Shown piece after piece: positions 1 to 12,202 of a stretch of DNA of 64,000 nt (its first letter is position 1; every line of letters starts with the position of its first letter). Origin of the DNA: Pterois miles (Eukaryota; Chordata; Actinopteri; Perciformes; Scorpaenidae); assembly GCA_947000775.1 (NCBI GenBank), contig CAMQGK010000058.1, positions 2,300,001 to 2,364,000 of the forward strand. Direction: 5' to 3'. The position numbers and the translations under genes were made by a program. The notes under the pieces were generated by a model, which was given only the letters and a program-made list of their open reading frames with translations, ran no database searches and had not been told where the DNA came from.

Positions 1-1284
1 TCCTTATTGCAGAAACAAGACTCAGTCAAACTGAGTAGACTACATGTCTGGAGCGTGTGTGGTTAGTCTGTGAATTTCTGGTTTCATAGTCAGTGGTCAT
101 GTCTGTAATGTTAAATCCAGCGGTACATGTCCACCAGGTTCGGCGAGGACATGCCACTCAACGATGTACCCTATCGTTGAATGCACCTGATTGGTCCCTG
201 GTCTTCTGTTTGTCCTTTCAAACAGGAACAAAATGGCAGCCTGCATGAAAATGTTCAGTTATTCCATCTAAACGATCCACCAAAACCTAAAAGATTCAAA
301 GAGTGAAACAGGTGACACCACTACTTTCACAGCTGGGTCCAAGATTAGTGAGGTGACACGTTGCGCTGGACGGACTCAATTACATAAACAACTGATAATA
401 TGGGAAAAAAGACGCTTTGTTTCTGACACATTTAGGGTGGACGGCTGAAGTGTTGAAGTGTGATGGAGAGGTGACACACCACCGGATACACTGGACACAA
501 GGGTCTGTTCAAATAGGCCTGTTTCACAGCAGACATTTGGACTTGTCGCAGTAGGAAAGGTGTTAATAATAACATTAAAGATGGCTCTAAAGTGGTCCAG
601 TAAGCCACAACAGTGAGCCAGCCTGAACAATAGCAGGATGGTGAAAATAAATTCAGAAATCATTCATGTTATCGTCACGTCCTGTGTTTTCCTGCTGTCA
701 GGTCTCATTTAAAATTGGAGCTTGTTGTCACTAAAGGGGAATTCCACAGAAATTGGTTTTCACTCTGCAAAATTACATTTTTGAGGCATTTTAAACAATG
801 AAATGTTAAAATGTAGTCCAATACAACAGCTCAAACTGCAGAACCCCATCTTTGGTCTGTGTGTTAGATTTTCTTTTAGTAGAGTTTTATATGTCGTCGT
901 GCAGAGATCATTTTTATGGGCATGCCTAGAGTTGGAGCTGCACCAGCAAAGCCTGCTTCGTGAAGTTTGGTAGACAGACTCTAGTACTGTCCTTCTCAGA
1001 GGGTTACTGGTAAATCTCTTGTCCTCTCATTGTCTGTCTCGGTGCTTTTTTTGTACTGTATGTCAAGCTGTTTGTTGTAATCACCCATCCACTCGTCATC
1101 GCTGCTCAGTTCATTTTTTAAATTATGAGGTAAAGACAATTCTGCTTTAAATTTTCTTATTAAAACCCTTATCTGAAAAAACTGTGAATGAAGAGCGTAA
1201 TGTGGTCGTGCTCCTGTGTCTAATTTTTTCTAGTAAAGTTTCTGTTGTAGTTTCTCTCATGTGGCAGTGTCATTTTTTTTGTCC
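1..1284. other. No gene recognised at left edge
   Basis: AT-rich non-coding sequence. No ORF resembles a known protein and no convincing exon was seen. It could be intergenic or the 3' UTR of a gene outside the window. Confidence 0.5.
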
Positions 1285-3271
<1,987 letters not shown>

Positions 3272-3315
3272 TATACACATACATTTACTGTATATACACA
3301 CATATACATGTATAC

Positions 3316-3636
3316 GGGGGTGGCAGTAGCTCAGTCCGTAAGGACTTGGGTTAGGATGTGGAGGAGCCGGGTTCAAATCCCCCATGGACCAAGACCAACT
3401 GGTTGCTGGAGAGGTGCCAGTTTACCTCTTGGGCACTGCCGAGGTGCCCCTGAGCAAGGCACCAAACCCCCAACTGCTCTGGGCGCTTGTCAGGAGCAGC
3501 CCCCTCACTCTGACATCTCTCCATTGACATGTATATGTACTGTGTGAACTGTACTGTGTGAACAACAGAGTGTAAAACTGAATTTCCCCACTGTGGGACT
3601 AATAAAGGAATATCTTTCTTTCTTTCTTTCTTTCAT
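3316..3636 (+). repeat. tRNA-derived SINE with (TTTC)n tail
   Basis: The tRNA-like head has an A box (tagctcagtccgtaagg) and a B box (gggttcaaatccc). A body with gagcaaggcaccaaacccc follows, and the tail is aataaaggaatatc then (tttc)5. Imperfect flanking copies (atatacatgtatac / atatacgtatatac) look like target-site duplications. It is a different family from the GATGG-tail SINEs. Confidence 0.85.
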
Positions 3637-3919
3637 ATACGTATATACTGTATATATGTATGTGTGTGAAATATATATGTGTAATATATAATAATAATTA
3701 TTGATGCGTTCATCACGTCAGTGTTTCTGCTGGTAAAGATGCTCATTTTAACTCCTTTTTATGCTTAATAATAATTATTAAAAGTATTTCTTTGATGAGA
3801 TGCAGTGAAGGAAAATAGAAATACTATAATACTAATAGTACAAGCACCTGAAAATTGTACTACTCAGTCGTTTAGGCAGATTGGCCTGTTTCACAATATT
3901 ATACTGTATATGCACAATG

Positions 3920-3920
<1 letters not shown>

Positions 3921-3950
<30 letters not shown>
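3921..3950. repeat. (TTA)10 microsatellite
   Basis: Ten TTA trinucleotides. Confidence 0.95.
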
Positions 3951-3951
<1 letters not shown>

Positions 3952-3959
3952 GAACATAT

Positions 3960-4185
3960 CTGGAATTATGTGGTAAACAAAAAATGTTAAACAAACCAGA
4001 ACATGTTTTATATTTTAGATTGTTTAAAGTAGCCCCGTCTTGCTTTGATCACTGCTTTGCCCATTGACTTTCTCTCAGTCCGGATCATCAGTCTGGTCTC
4101 CTGGAGTGGTTCTAAGTCAACAGGCGTGCCGACGCCGTTTGGTAGAGTCACTGTAAATGACTCCAGGAGAGCAGCCTCGGCTTCA
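3960..4185. mobile_element. Tc1 terminal-repeat relic
   Basis: Contains a diverged copy of the Tc1 subterminal sequence: ttaaagtagccccgtcttgc, then tgatcactgctttgcc, then ggagtggttctaagtcaaca. It has the same order as the left end of the element at 1641 but carries no coding part. Confidence 0.55.
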
Positions 4186-4889
4186 TTCAGCCACTGTTAA
4201 CCAGTAACCATCCACGACAGTATTCATTTATTTAATTTTAACAGTGAGACGTCGATGTTAAAAAATCAACGAATCTGAAGAGAAAAATATGAGATCAAAG
4301 GAAATAAATAAATAAGCAGTGAATATGAAGAGAAAACAGTTGTGATGCAAAGTGAACTATAGAGTTATTGATATGAACAACTGGGATATGTGTCCTCATA
4401 TACATGTATGTCTGTGCGAGGACTCAACACGTGTCAGTGTTGCTGCTGATCTGACTCCAGAGGAGAGAGCTGCAAAGATGTGGAGGAAGGAAAGAGTGAA
4501 GACTGAAAGAGTGAAGAGTGAAAGAGTGAGTGTGAGAGCTCCACCGACAACATTTGTATCCAACAAGGTGGAAATGACAGATGATGAAAGCTATAACAGA
4601 AACTGTCATAATGTTGATGAGTAAATGTCAGTCTGTGGTTTCACTTTGTCCGACGGTATGTCCCCCAAACAGTGCTTTGTTGTATTTGACCCAAGGAAGT
4701 CAAGACGGCATATAAACTATAATATTCGTTGCTGACACTGACTTTTTATAAAAGCTCCACTCATGACGAACCTGACGTCTCTCAGCAGCTCTTCTTCACT
4801 GTTACTGCTGGATGAGGACGCCCCTCCTCTTCACTGTCCATCATGTAGATATTTCTAACCGCCAGTTGGTAGACAGAAGCCTCAGGTGT

Positions 4890-4925
4890 CTTTCCTCCTC
4901 CTCCTCTTCCTCCTCCTCCTCCTCC

Positions 4926-5005
<80 letters not shown>

Positions 5006-5043
5006 TTCCTCCTCCTTCTTTCTCTTCCTCCTCCTCCTCCTCC

Positions 5044-5099
<56 letters not shown>

Positions 5100-5188
5100 T
5101 TCCTCCTCCTTCTTTCTCTTCCTCCTCCTCTTCCTCCTCCTCCTCCTCCTCTTCCTCCTCCTCCTCCTCCTCCTTCTTTCTCTTCCTG
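4890..5188. repeat. (TCC)n / TTCC polypyrimidine tract, ~300 bp
   Basis: Almost pure pyrimidine on the + strand, with TCC triplets interrupted by TTCC and occasional CTTTCTC blocks. The internal pattern repeats (two CCTTCTTTCTCTTCC segments about 100 bp apart). The long open frames here (poly-Ser, poly-Glu) are not genes. It lies about 0.67 kb upstream of the tetraspanin start codon. Confidence 0.97.
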
Positions 5189-5856
5189 CTCATGCCTGTC
5201 TGTCATCAGTCAAAACAGGGAATGTTAGGAACAGCATCAGAATACTGCTCACTGCATCTTCCACTGGGAAATTACTGGACACAGTGAAGTTCAGGTAAGC
5301 CCTCAGATACTGAATCACTTTGATTATGGTTGATGAGTTAATCCCAGTAATTACACTCAGTTTATAAATGCTTATAGAACAGTAGCTGTATTTGTGAAGA
5401 ACAACATCCAAAAACAAAGAAAAATCAGTTATAAAGGGATAGACCGACACAATATCGCTAGCGTTCAAAGAAAACTGTGGTGGTTGTAGCAAAGTGTCAG
5501 CAGAGAGGAAAAACAGGCACTAACCTGCTTTAACAAACATTCTCAGACATGTAGGTAGAAACTTACAACGAATGGTTAATCTGGAGATAAGAGCAGGTAA
5601 TAATGATTAACCTGAGCCTGAATAGGTCACAGGTGTCCATTGTGCCTCATGGCTCAGTGTTGCCATATCAAACAGTGGTGTCCTGTAAACACTGGGCCAC
5701 CATGAGGAGCAGCAGCATCACTTGGTTTCCTTCAGTCTCACAGGATAACTGCCTTCCACTTGATCCAAAATATGTCATTCTGTATGTAACTTGTGTTTTA
5801 ATAAACACCAACTTGTCAACTCTTACAGCTCTTACTGAGGAAGACTATCAGGAAGG

Positions 5857-5919
5857 ATGAATCGCTCCTGTGTAAACTGCTTGAAGACTATGGTGGTAAC
5901 TCTCAACTTCCTGTGCTGG
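5857..5919 (+). CDS. Tetraspanin exon 1 (residues 1-21)
   Basis: Encodes the cytoplasmic N-terminus and the start of TM1, with cysteines at residues 5 and 8 that are typical acylation positions. It ends at Trp21, directly before the donor gtaggt. In TSPAN4/9 the first coding exon also ends after 21 residues at an N-x-x-F-W motif; here it is NFLCW. Confidence 0.88.
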
Positions 5920-8900
5920 GTAGGTTCACTGCAGCCGTCACGCTGTCAAACCAAATATTGGGCTGTGTTGTGAGTGTGTAATACCTCTTTTAAACTTACA
6001 TTCACTTTGTTACTGATTGGTAATAATATGACTATTCTTTGCTGGTTTGAATGCAATATATGATATTATTAATACTCCTGGATCAATGTGTTACGCAGCA
6101 TTCTGCTGTTGGAGCTGCTGCAGTTTTAACTTTGTCCCGTTAAAGGGGACTGATATGTTATTTCTGTGCTTAAGAAAGTTCAGTCAGTATTTGTTAACAT
6201 GAGCTTTCCTTCTTTTCTCTCTAACAGGCGTAGTTCCCCTTTAAATAGTTTATTGGTTCCCAACCTGAGGTTTAGGCCCCTCCAAAGGATCACGAGAAAA
6301 AAATCCAGGCGGACGTGTTATCATTAATAGGGCAGAAAAAAGAAAATAATGTGCAATTTTACGTCTTTATCTAAATGAAAACGTGAGCCGCGCTAACAAC
6401 TCAGACATCTGAGAGGTGACAAGAGGTCTCACATAAACACTATTTCTTTAAAGGGTCACAAGCCAAAAGCATTTTTATTGTTTATGCATTTTAGAGGCTT
6501 ATCATATGTTTGCAGGTAGAGCATTAATCTGAAAAGTATTTAGTAACTTTTGCTGTAAAATAAAAGTACTTGAGGAACAAATACAATATTCCCCTGAAAT
6601 GTAGCGGAGTACAAATAGAAAGTAGCAGAAAATGAACATAAGAACCACAAAACTTCAGTAAGTACAGTACTGAGTACTTTCCACCAGTGAAAATGGATCA
6701 GTAGTCCAGAGGATTTTTGTGTGTAAAGATTCTGGGGAAGTTACTGTACACATACAGTATACTGTTGACACAGCAGAAAAAGGAAAACTGTGTGTGACCT
6801 AAAATTGGTCAGGCAATAATTAAAACGAATATGTCTTCTATTACTATATATTCTATATTATATTATATTTCAGCCCCATATCACACCAAAGCAAGGAATA
6901 GACCTAAATAAATAAAACTGTCTGAATCTGACCTGCCTACTAGACCATGGCGTGAACTCGACATGCCAAAAGTATGTCGTGTTCACACCTTTTCGTGTGA
7001 CCGGGCTTGTTGTTTAGTAATTTATTATATCCTGACTTTGTGTAAAATTGATCGAGTGTCTGTCTATTAGACTAAAAGAGATTGTCTCTCTGCGTGGAGG
7101 AGGTTTGAGGGTTTCGTTGTTCATTATGCTGGTTTTCAGTGCACAGTTCTCGTCTATTCCAGTATGTTCGTGTTGCACAGTCAAACCTACGTACACACTC
7201 TCCAGGATAATAGGCTGAGGTGTCTTTTTGTCTCTTCTGTGTGTGTTGGAGCTGTGCGGTGCGTTTGTGGTGGCGTTTGGAGAGTTCCAGATGATGCACT
7301 CCAAGTTCGCCTCCCTCGTCACCACCTTCTGGCCCATCTACCCAGCCAACACCCTGGTGGTCACCGGCACCATCGTTACCTGTGTGTGTTACCTGGGAGT
7401 GTTAGGAGGCTTGAAGGAGAACCGCTGCATGCTCATCAGTGTGAGTATGAGGCAACATTTACAGGGTTAAATGGGACAGCTGTAGTTTATGAAAGTGACT
7501 TAACTACTCTAGAAACATTATCCGATATATTGCATATACATACCGATACGATTTTTTTCCTTCCCAATACCTGAACTCATGTATCGGCCGATATCGAATA
7601 CGGATCCGACACCAGCAGGTTAAAAACAAACATGTATATGGCTCAGGTTAGGACCTTTGTGAAACATGAATAAATACAAACAGAGAATGAATGAATACCA
7701 TCATACTTTCTTTATTATCTAGTTTGACAAATTTTCCATTGTAAGATATTGCTGACCGTTTGCTAACTCTGGCTAATGTTACACCTGCCTGATTAGTACT
7801 GCGTCTCAATCAATTTCAAGTCTTCTTCAATACAGCTTGATGTCCATCCATCGTCAACCGCTTATCCCGTTAGGGGTCATGGGGGGCTGGAGCCGATCCC
7901 AGCTGGCTTTGGGCGAAGGCGGGGTTCACCCTGGACAGGTCTCCAGTCCATCACAGGGCACATAGAGACAGACAACCATTCACATCCACAGACTGGAGTT
8001 ATCAATTTTAGAGTCATCAATTAACCTAAACAGCATGTCTTTGGACTGTGGGAGGAAGCCGGAGTACCCGGAGAAAACCCACGCTGACACAGGGTAAACA
8101 TGCAAACTCTACACAGAAGAGTCCCAGCGCTAACCACTGCACCAGCGACAGCATGATGTTCACTTAGTAAATTATGGTTTAGAGTCAGATAGACGGGGTA
8201 TAGAGGGGATGCTTCAATGCGTGGCTACCTTGTGATTGACAGTTACTACCACGCCGTTGTTCGTGTTTGCATCTTAGTACTTTAACCCTTTCAGGGTGTT
8301 TTAGTTCATCAAAGTTAACTGTAACATTTTTGTCACCTAAAAATGTCTCATTCAGTATTCGGTTGTACTTAGCTCCACCCACCAAAACACCAAGATGGCG
8401 ACAGCCAAAATGCCGAACTCTAGGCTTCAAAACCTAGTCTACAAACCAACCAGACGTCCTGGTGACTACATCCACACCTTAATTACAGTCTATGGTGGTG
8501 AGTGACGCGTTGTTGTTCCTGTGTAGTGTAAATGGGCTGATAAATGATATGATAAAGTGATATCGGATCAGGGCTTTGACTCACGTACTCGCCAATAACC
8601 GATCCTGCATTTGAAGCTGTTTCAAAAGCGTTTCCAATACTGGTACCAACACTAATCCAAACTCGCTGAAGTTTGGATCTGATTTGCTCTGTTCTGCAGT
8701 TTTTCGTCCTGCTCTTCATCCTGATGCTGGTGGAGCTGGCCATGGCCTGTGTGTTCCTGGTCTACAGCAGAGAGGTGGGAGAGTTTGTGTACAGCCCATA
8801 CAACAATACATTTATAGACGTATATATGTAAGTACTGATTTGATTGATATGGCATCCCTTTGAAACATCTTCACCTCAAACAGCTTGTTTGACAGAAAAC

Positions 8901-11677
8901 TGAAATTCTCCAAATAGTCTGTCAAACTGTGAGGAGTTTCTCAATATCAGTAGCTGACAGCTGGTGGAGCAACAACTCGTGCACTCTTTCAATCTGTTTT
9001 ACCGCTCGCTTTGCACAGACCACCGCTGGTCTGTCAGCACATGCTGCCATGAAACTAGAGGCTGTTGTCTTTAATGTGCAGTAGGAGGCAGTAGATTACA
9101 GATAATGTAACTGGCCTGTCTATTGTGCAGATTGACACATATTTTGAGAAAGACCTGATGCAAAGCTTGGAGATCTACAGGCAGACCAGTCCAGAAGTCA
9201 GCACAACCCTTAAAGATGACCTTGATGCTGTCCAGCACCTGGTAAATGATCTGCTGCTCTGCTTTATCAACTTAGACTGAACAGCCCAGTGATCGTTATA
9301 TGAATAGATTTCATAGCTGATTATACACACCCACATGTACTGTAGTTTAAAGTATTAGTCTTTCATTTCCTCTGCTCAGCTGATATTCACTCCACTGAAG
9401 AAGGGTTTTTTGGTACAGTTTAGGTGCTGTGGAGTTCATGGCGTGGAGGACTGGAAGGGTAACGTCCCAGTCTCCTGTTGTACCGAGGACCCCTGTAACA
9501 ACTCCTCCCAACCCAACTGGCAAGAGGTAACTTCTACTGCATTATCACTGTATATATAATAACATATGCTCACAGGCACATTCTGGGTTTGTCTTTCAAA
9601 AATAGCTTAAACTTGCTCTTGAGTTCATTACTGGGGATTATTACAGTGTTGACCACTGTACTGTATATTACCTGGTAAAGTGTCTGCAATCAAAACAACC
9701 TTTCTCCTCTGTAACTTCATGACATCCCAATAATTGTCCTTCTTCCTGCTGATTGAGCATTATTCTCCTCTCTTTACGACTCTGTCTGTTATTTCTTGGT
9801 ATACCTGTAAACAGTGCGTAGATGTAAATGGGCATGTACTATATGCTCAGCCAATTTACTCTGTATAAATAACAGATAAACATGCAAATTTTGTCTTTCA
9901 GGGTTGTCTCGTGAAACTGAGGAACTGGTTTTCCAGAAACTATCTTAGCACAGGTGCAGGTGTTGTCACGATGTTTATCATACAGGTACAGTAGAGTCAG
10001 TCTTCTTATTGTCCTCATTATAAGGCTTACAAGGATAATTCAGCCCTTGGCTCAGTAGTAACAATGGCCGCCATATTGGAAGCCATGAGCTCTGTACATT
10101 AATGGCTAGCTAATCTCTGAGCCATCCATCACTGTTGCTATGGCGCACATGTTAGCAGACAGTTAAAACATTAGCATTCATTTAGAGTCATGTTCCCATC
10201 TACACTGCCAATCTAATCTGGTAGGAGGTGAAGGGTAATATTCAAAGAAAAAACTCAGTCTAGCTAAAATAAAGTTGTTGTAAAAAATTATCTCTGAGAT
10301 TAAAGCGGTAAACCTACAACAAAAATAATGTACAGGAAATTTACTCTCCTAGACTCGCTGCCCGACGACCTTAACCTTAACCATTAAAGGTCGATGCCCA
10401 ACTAACCTTGAGAAAGAGTTTACATCTTACCTTCTAGTCACGACCCCCAGATGGCGCTGACAGGGAGCGTGTAAGGATACACGGTTTTTCAAAATAAGGT
10501 GTTTACAAATGGTTTATACAAAGTACATACAGTATCCATGCCTCTTATAAAATTAAAAGGAAATACCACCAAATTGTGAGGGATGTCTTTATTCATTGAT
10601 TTTTGGGTTGCTAAAAATAATAACAATAATAATAATAATAATAACATGAATTCCTGACAATGATTTGTGTTGAGCACGTCTGTCCCTACATAGAAACACA
10701 ATCAAGGATTTTTACTGTGAGTTTTTTTCTTACATGTTATTACTATAATCTGAGAGAATTTTCATTTTTTCTCATAAATTTACCTCTTCAAACTCAGAGA
10801 ATGTCCAAGTTTTTTAAAATTGTAAATGATAGACTTTAATCTGAGGCGGCAAGCTGCCCGGGTCTTTCTCATTTGCATAAAGTAGCCTAGACAACAACTT
10901 TATGCAAATGAGGAGCAGCCAATGTGACGGTTCGTCTCGAAACGCTGCACTACCAGAATGCATTGCACATATACAGTGAATGCGAAGCCTGGAAATAATG
11001 GATGCTGTACCATAATGGTGCAGCCTCACTGTGTGCGACCAGTTCACTTAACTCTCAAAACCGATGATTGTGACATAAATTAATGAGGGAAATAAAGCTG
11101 CCAACAAATGTAGAAGTGAGTACTGCTCAAGACGTGGATTGTGGATGAAATGCAGTTAATGCTGCTCTGAACTCAGCCAAACGATATTATTGTAACTACA
11201 GCATTCACTGAGACAAAGCAACTTTTTAATGTAGATTAACTGTCAAATACGATACAATTATCTCCAGTCTCGCTTCAGCATTACCTGGCCGGCTGTTAAG
11301 AAAGTCACCAGCTTGATTTGAATGTCTGAAATTGTCACTCCCTCAGGTAGCACCGCCAGCTTGGTGTGCATCGCGGGTATCCCAGCATGCTTTGTGCAGC
11401 AACTCAGTTGTTTCACCACTCTGGTCGCGTACAGAGGGGCTGCTCTATAACATGTCACATCTGCAGAGTGGCCTCTGTTCCAGCATTAGCATGTTTTGCT
11501 GGTCAACAATGTTCGTTGGTTTTATTAACTTTTATTACATGTTTTGTGTGCTTGGAAAACAGTTTCGTTGTCGTTAAACTACTCTTTTCTTGTCTTCTTT
11601 GCTTACAGTTTATTTGTCTGTCTATCACCGTCCCTCTGTTTTGCCACTTCAGTCGACGTGGACTGGGTTACCAGTGA
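5857..11677 (+). CDS. Tetraspanin, TSPAN4/TSPAN9-like, complete, 7 exons, 232 aa
   Basis: Four-pass membrane protein of the tetraspanin family, expected to organise tetraspanin-enriched domains at the plasma membrane. The CDS joins 5857-5919, 7252-7440, 8700-8774, 9131-9241, 9419-9526, 9902-9985 and 11609-11677. Every junction is GT-AG and phase 0, and the 21-residue first and 25-residue third exons match the TSPAN4/9 gene structure as I know it. Juxtamembrane cysteines (SCVNCLK) are likely palmitoylated. TM1 is about residues 12-35, TM2 55-76, TM3 85-107 and TM4 197-221. The TM2-TM3 loop carries GGLKENRCMLIS. The large loop has six cysteines (149,150,166,167,172,184) beginning with CCG, plus NNSS sequons at 173/174. 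The start has a purine at -3. No frameshift or stop is seen. The length is close to the family norm of about 238. The exact orthologue is not certain; CD53-like is the main alternative. Confidence 0.9.
6140..6244. mobile_element. Short MITE-like element with TTAAAGGGGA termini
   Basis: ttaaaggggac at 6140-6150 and gttcccctttaa at 6233-6244 are inverted copies enclosing about 80 bp. It lies in tetraspanin intron 1. It could be a relic of a TTAAAGG-type fish element. Confidence 0.4.
6535..6690 (-). repeat. Fish 'TACTTTCCACCACTG' interspersed repeat
   Basis: Contains gtagcggagtacaaatag, agtagcagaaaatg, and ends gagtactttccaccagtg. It is the reverse orientation of a very common fish non-autonomous element rich in AGTACTTT motifs. 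A related copy lies at 35285-35455. It is in tetraspanin intron 1. Confidence 0.6.
7252..7440 (+). CDS. Tetraspanin exon 2 (residues 22-84)
   Basis: Begins LCGAF after a pyrimidine-rich acceptor ending in ggag and ends LIS before gtgagt. It covers the rest of TM1, a short small extracellular loop, TM2 (from PANTLVVTG) and the conserved GxLGxxKENxCxL inner-loop signature. It is 63 codons, one fewer than TSPAN9. Confidence 0.92.
7486..7660. repeat. 'TATCGG' interspersed repeat, left piece
   Basis: A degenerate run of tatccgatat, ataccgatacg, gtatcggccgatatcg and acggatccgacacc typical of a common fish repeat. Another piece lies at 8555-8655, beyond a SINE and a second repeat, all inside tetraspanin intron 2. 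Confidence 0.5.
7851..8152 (-). repeat. SINE copy 2 (GATGG-tail family)
   Basis: Minus-strand copy starting at its 3' tail (ccatccatcgtcaaccgctt), then ccagctgg, tctttggactgtgggagg and cccggagaaaaccc. The head end has decayed. Flanks acagcttgatgtcc (7842) and acagcatgatgttc (8148) form a 14-bp duplication with two differences, so this is an older insertion. Confidence 0.85.
8180..8505. repeat. Interspersed repeat with 'CAAGATGGCGACAGCC' core
   Basis: Sequence from ttgattgacagttactacc through ccaagatggcgacagccaaa, ggcttcaaaacctagtc and ttacagtctatgg matches a repeat seen widely in fish introns. It has no coding potential. Confidence 0.5.
8555..8655. repeat. 'TATCGG' interspersed repeat, right piece
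   Basis: Contains gtgatatcggatcagggc, actcgccaataaccgatcc and ccaatactggtaccaac, related to the piece at 7486. It ends within 45 bp of tetraspanin exon 3. Confidence 0.45.
8700..8774 (+). CDS. Tetraspanin exon 3 (TM3, residues 85-109)
   Basis: A 25-codon exon between ttctgcag and gtggga. It reads FFVLLFILMLVELAMACVF and on to YSRE. The polar Glu inside TM3 (LVELA) is a hallmark of tetraspanins. Confidence 0.92.
9131..9241 (+). CDS. Tetraspanin exon 4 (start of large loop, residues 110-146)
   Basis: Amphipathic helical segment IDTYFEKDLMQSLEIY followed by DDLDAVQHL, corresponding to helices A/B of the large extracellular loop. The acceptor is tgtgcag and the donor gtaaat. Confidence 0.9.
9419..9526 (+). 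CDS. Tetraspanin exon 5 (CCG loop core, residues 147-182)
   Basis: Starts FRCCGVHGVEDWKG and contains VSCCTEDPC, so it carries five of the six loop cysteines. This acceptor (ttttttggtacag) places CCG right after the exon junction, as in TSPAN9. A second acceptor at 9379, with a better pyrimidine tract, would add 13 in-frame residues (LIFTPLKKGFLVQ). The donor is gtaact. Confidence 0.85.
9902..9985 (+). CDS. Tetraspanin exon 6 (end of loop and TM4, residues 183-210)
   Basis: Begins GCLVKLRNWF, where the Gly-Cys gives the sixth loop cysteine. It runs into hydrophobic GAGVVTMFIIQ, the first half of TM4. The acceptor is ctttcag and the donor gtacag. Confidence 0.9.
10868..10912. repeat. Perfect 16-bp inverted repeat with octamer motifs
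   Basis: CTCATTTGCATAAAGT (10868-10883) and its exact complement ACTTTATGCAAATGAG (10897-10912) flank a 13-base spacer. Each arm has one ATTTGCAT/ATGCAAAT octamer. It is in tetraspanin intron 6, probably inside a dispersed repeat extending to about 11045. Confidence 0.85.
11609..11677 (+). CDS. Tetraspanin exon 7 (TM4 end and C-tail, residues 211-232)
   Basis: Follows the acceptor tttgcttacag and reads FICLSITVPLFCHFSRRGLG then YQ and a TGA stop. It supplies the second half of TM4, a juxtamembrane Cys-His and a short basic cytoplasmic tail, like the 23-residue last exon of TSPAN9. Confidence 0.87.
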   Translation, partial: FICLSITVPLFCHFSRRGLGYQ

Positions 11678-12196
11678 AAAGGGCCAGTAAAACTGGATCT
11701 GCAATTTACAGTGACTTTCGGCAACCGGTTGCTTTTCCCTGTCTCAACTTTTGTTTTAATCGTACCATCTGTTTCAAATGCACAAAAGGTTGACACTGCT
11801 GCCAACAAAAAGGGAGCCAGCAGGAGAAAATGGTCTGTCTCTCACCAGGGACGAGCCGATGGCAGCTTATTATCACTACTGACAATGTCCTGTGAGGCGA
11901 CAGAGCATTGATGTGATATGGAAAACACAGGAGACATGTAGTTGGTAGATAAGTTATGACATGATTATGTAACCGCTTTGCTAATCCACAAAGAGTAGCT
12001 AGAGTTAGACAAATCCAACATGGACTATTGGAACCTTAAAAAAATCATTCCTATATTATTTTTGCCTTTTATCATTATCAAACCCACTAATACATTTTGA
12101 GTTTTCAGTCTTGTTCAATCTTTTGTTGATTATGTGCTTTTATTTTGAGCAACTGGAAAGCAGGACAGTTAAACTCAAGTACCTTTTACTCTGCTT

Positions 12197-12202
12197 AATA
12201 AA
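12197..12202 (+). terminator. Poly(A) signal for the tetraspanin
   Basis: This is the first AATAAA after the stop codon at 11677. GT-rich sequence (tgtttgtctgatgtcttctc) follows about 25 bases later. It implies a 3' UTR of about 0.55 kb. Confidence 0.6.

Noticed and set aside
3310..3390. A tRNA gene at the A/B-box sequence
   Set aside because: It continues into a SINE body with a (TTTC)n tail and does not fold as a clean cloverleaf; it is a tRNA-derived SINE head.
4812..5287. Long ORFs on both strands (poly-Ser/Leu/Pro and poly-Glu/Arg)
   Set aside because: They are translations of the TCC tract in several frames at once; no flanking homology or splice logic.
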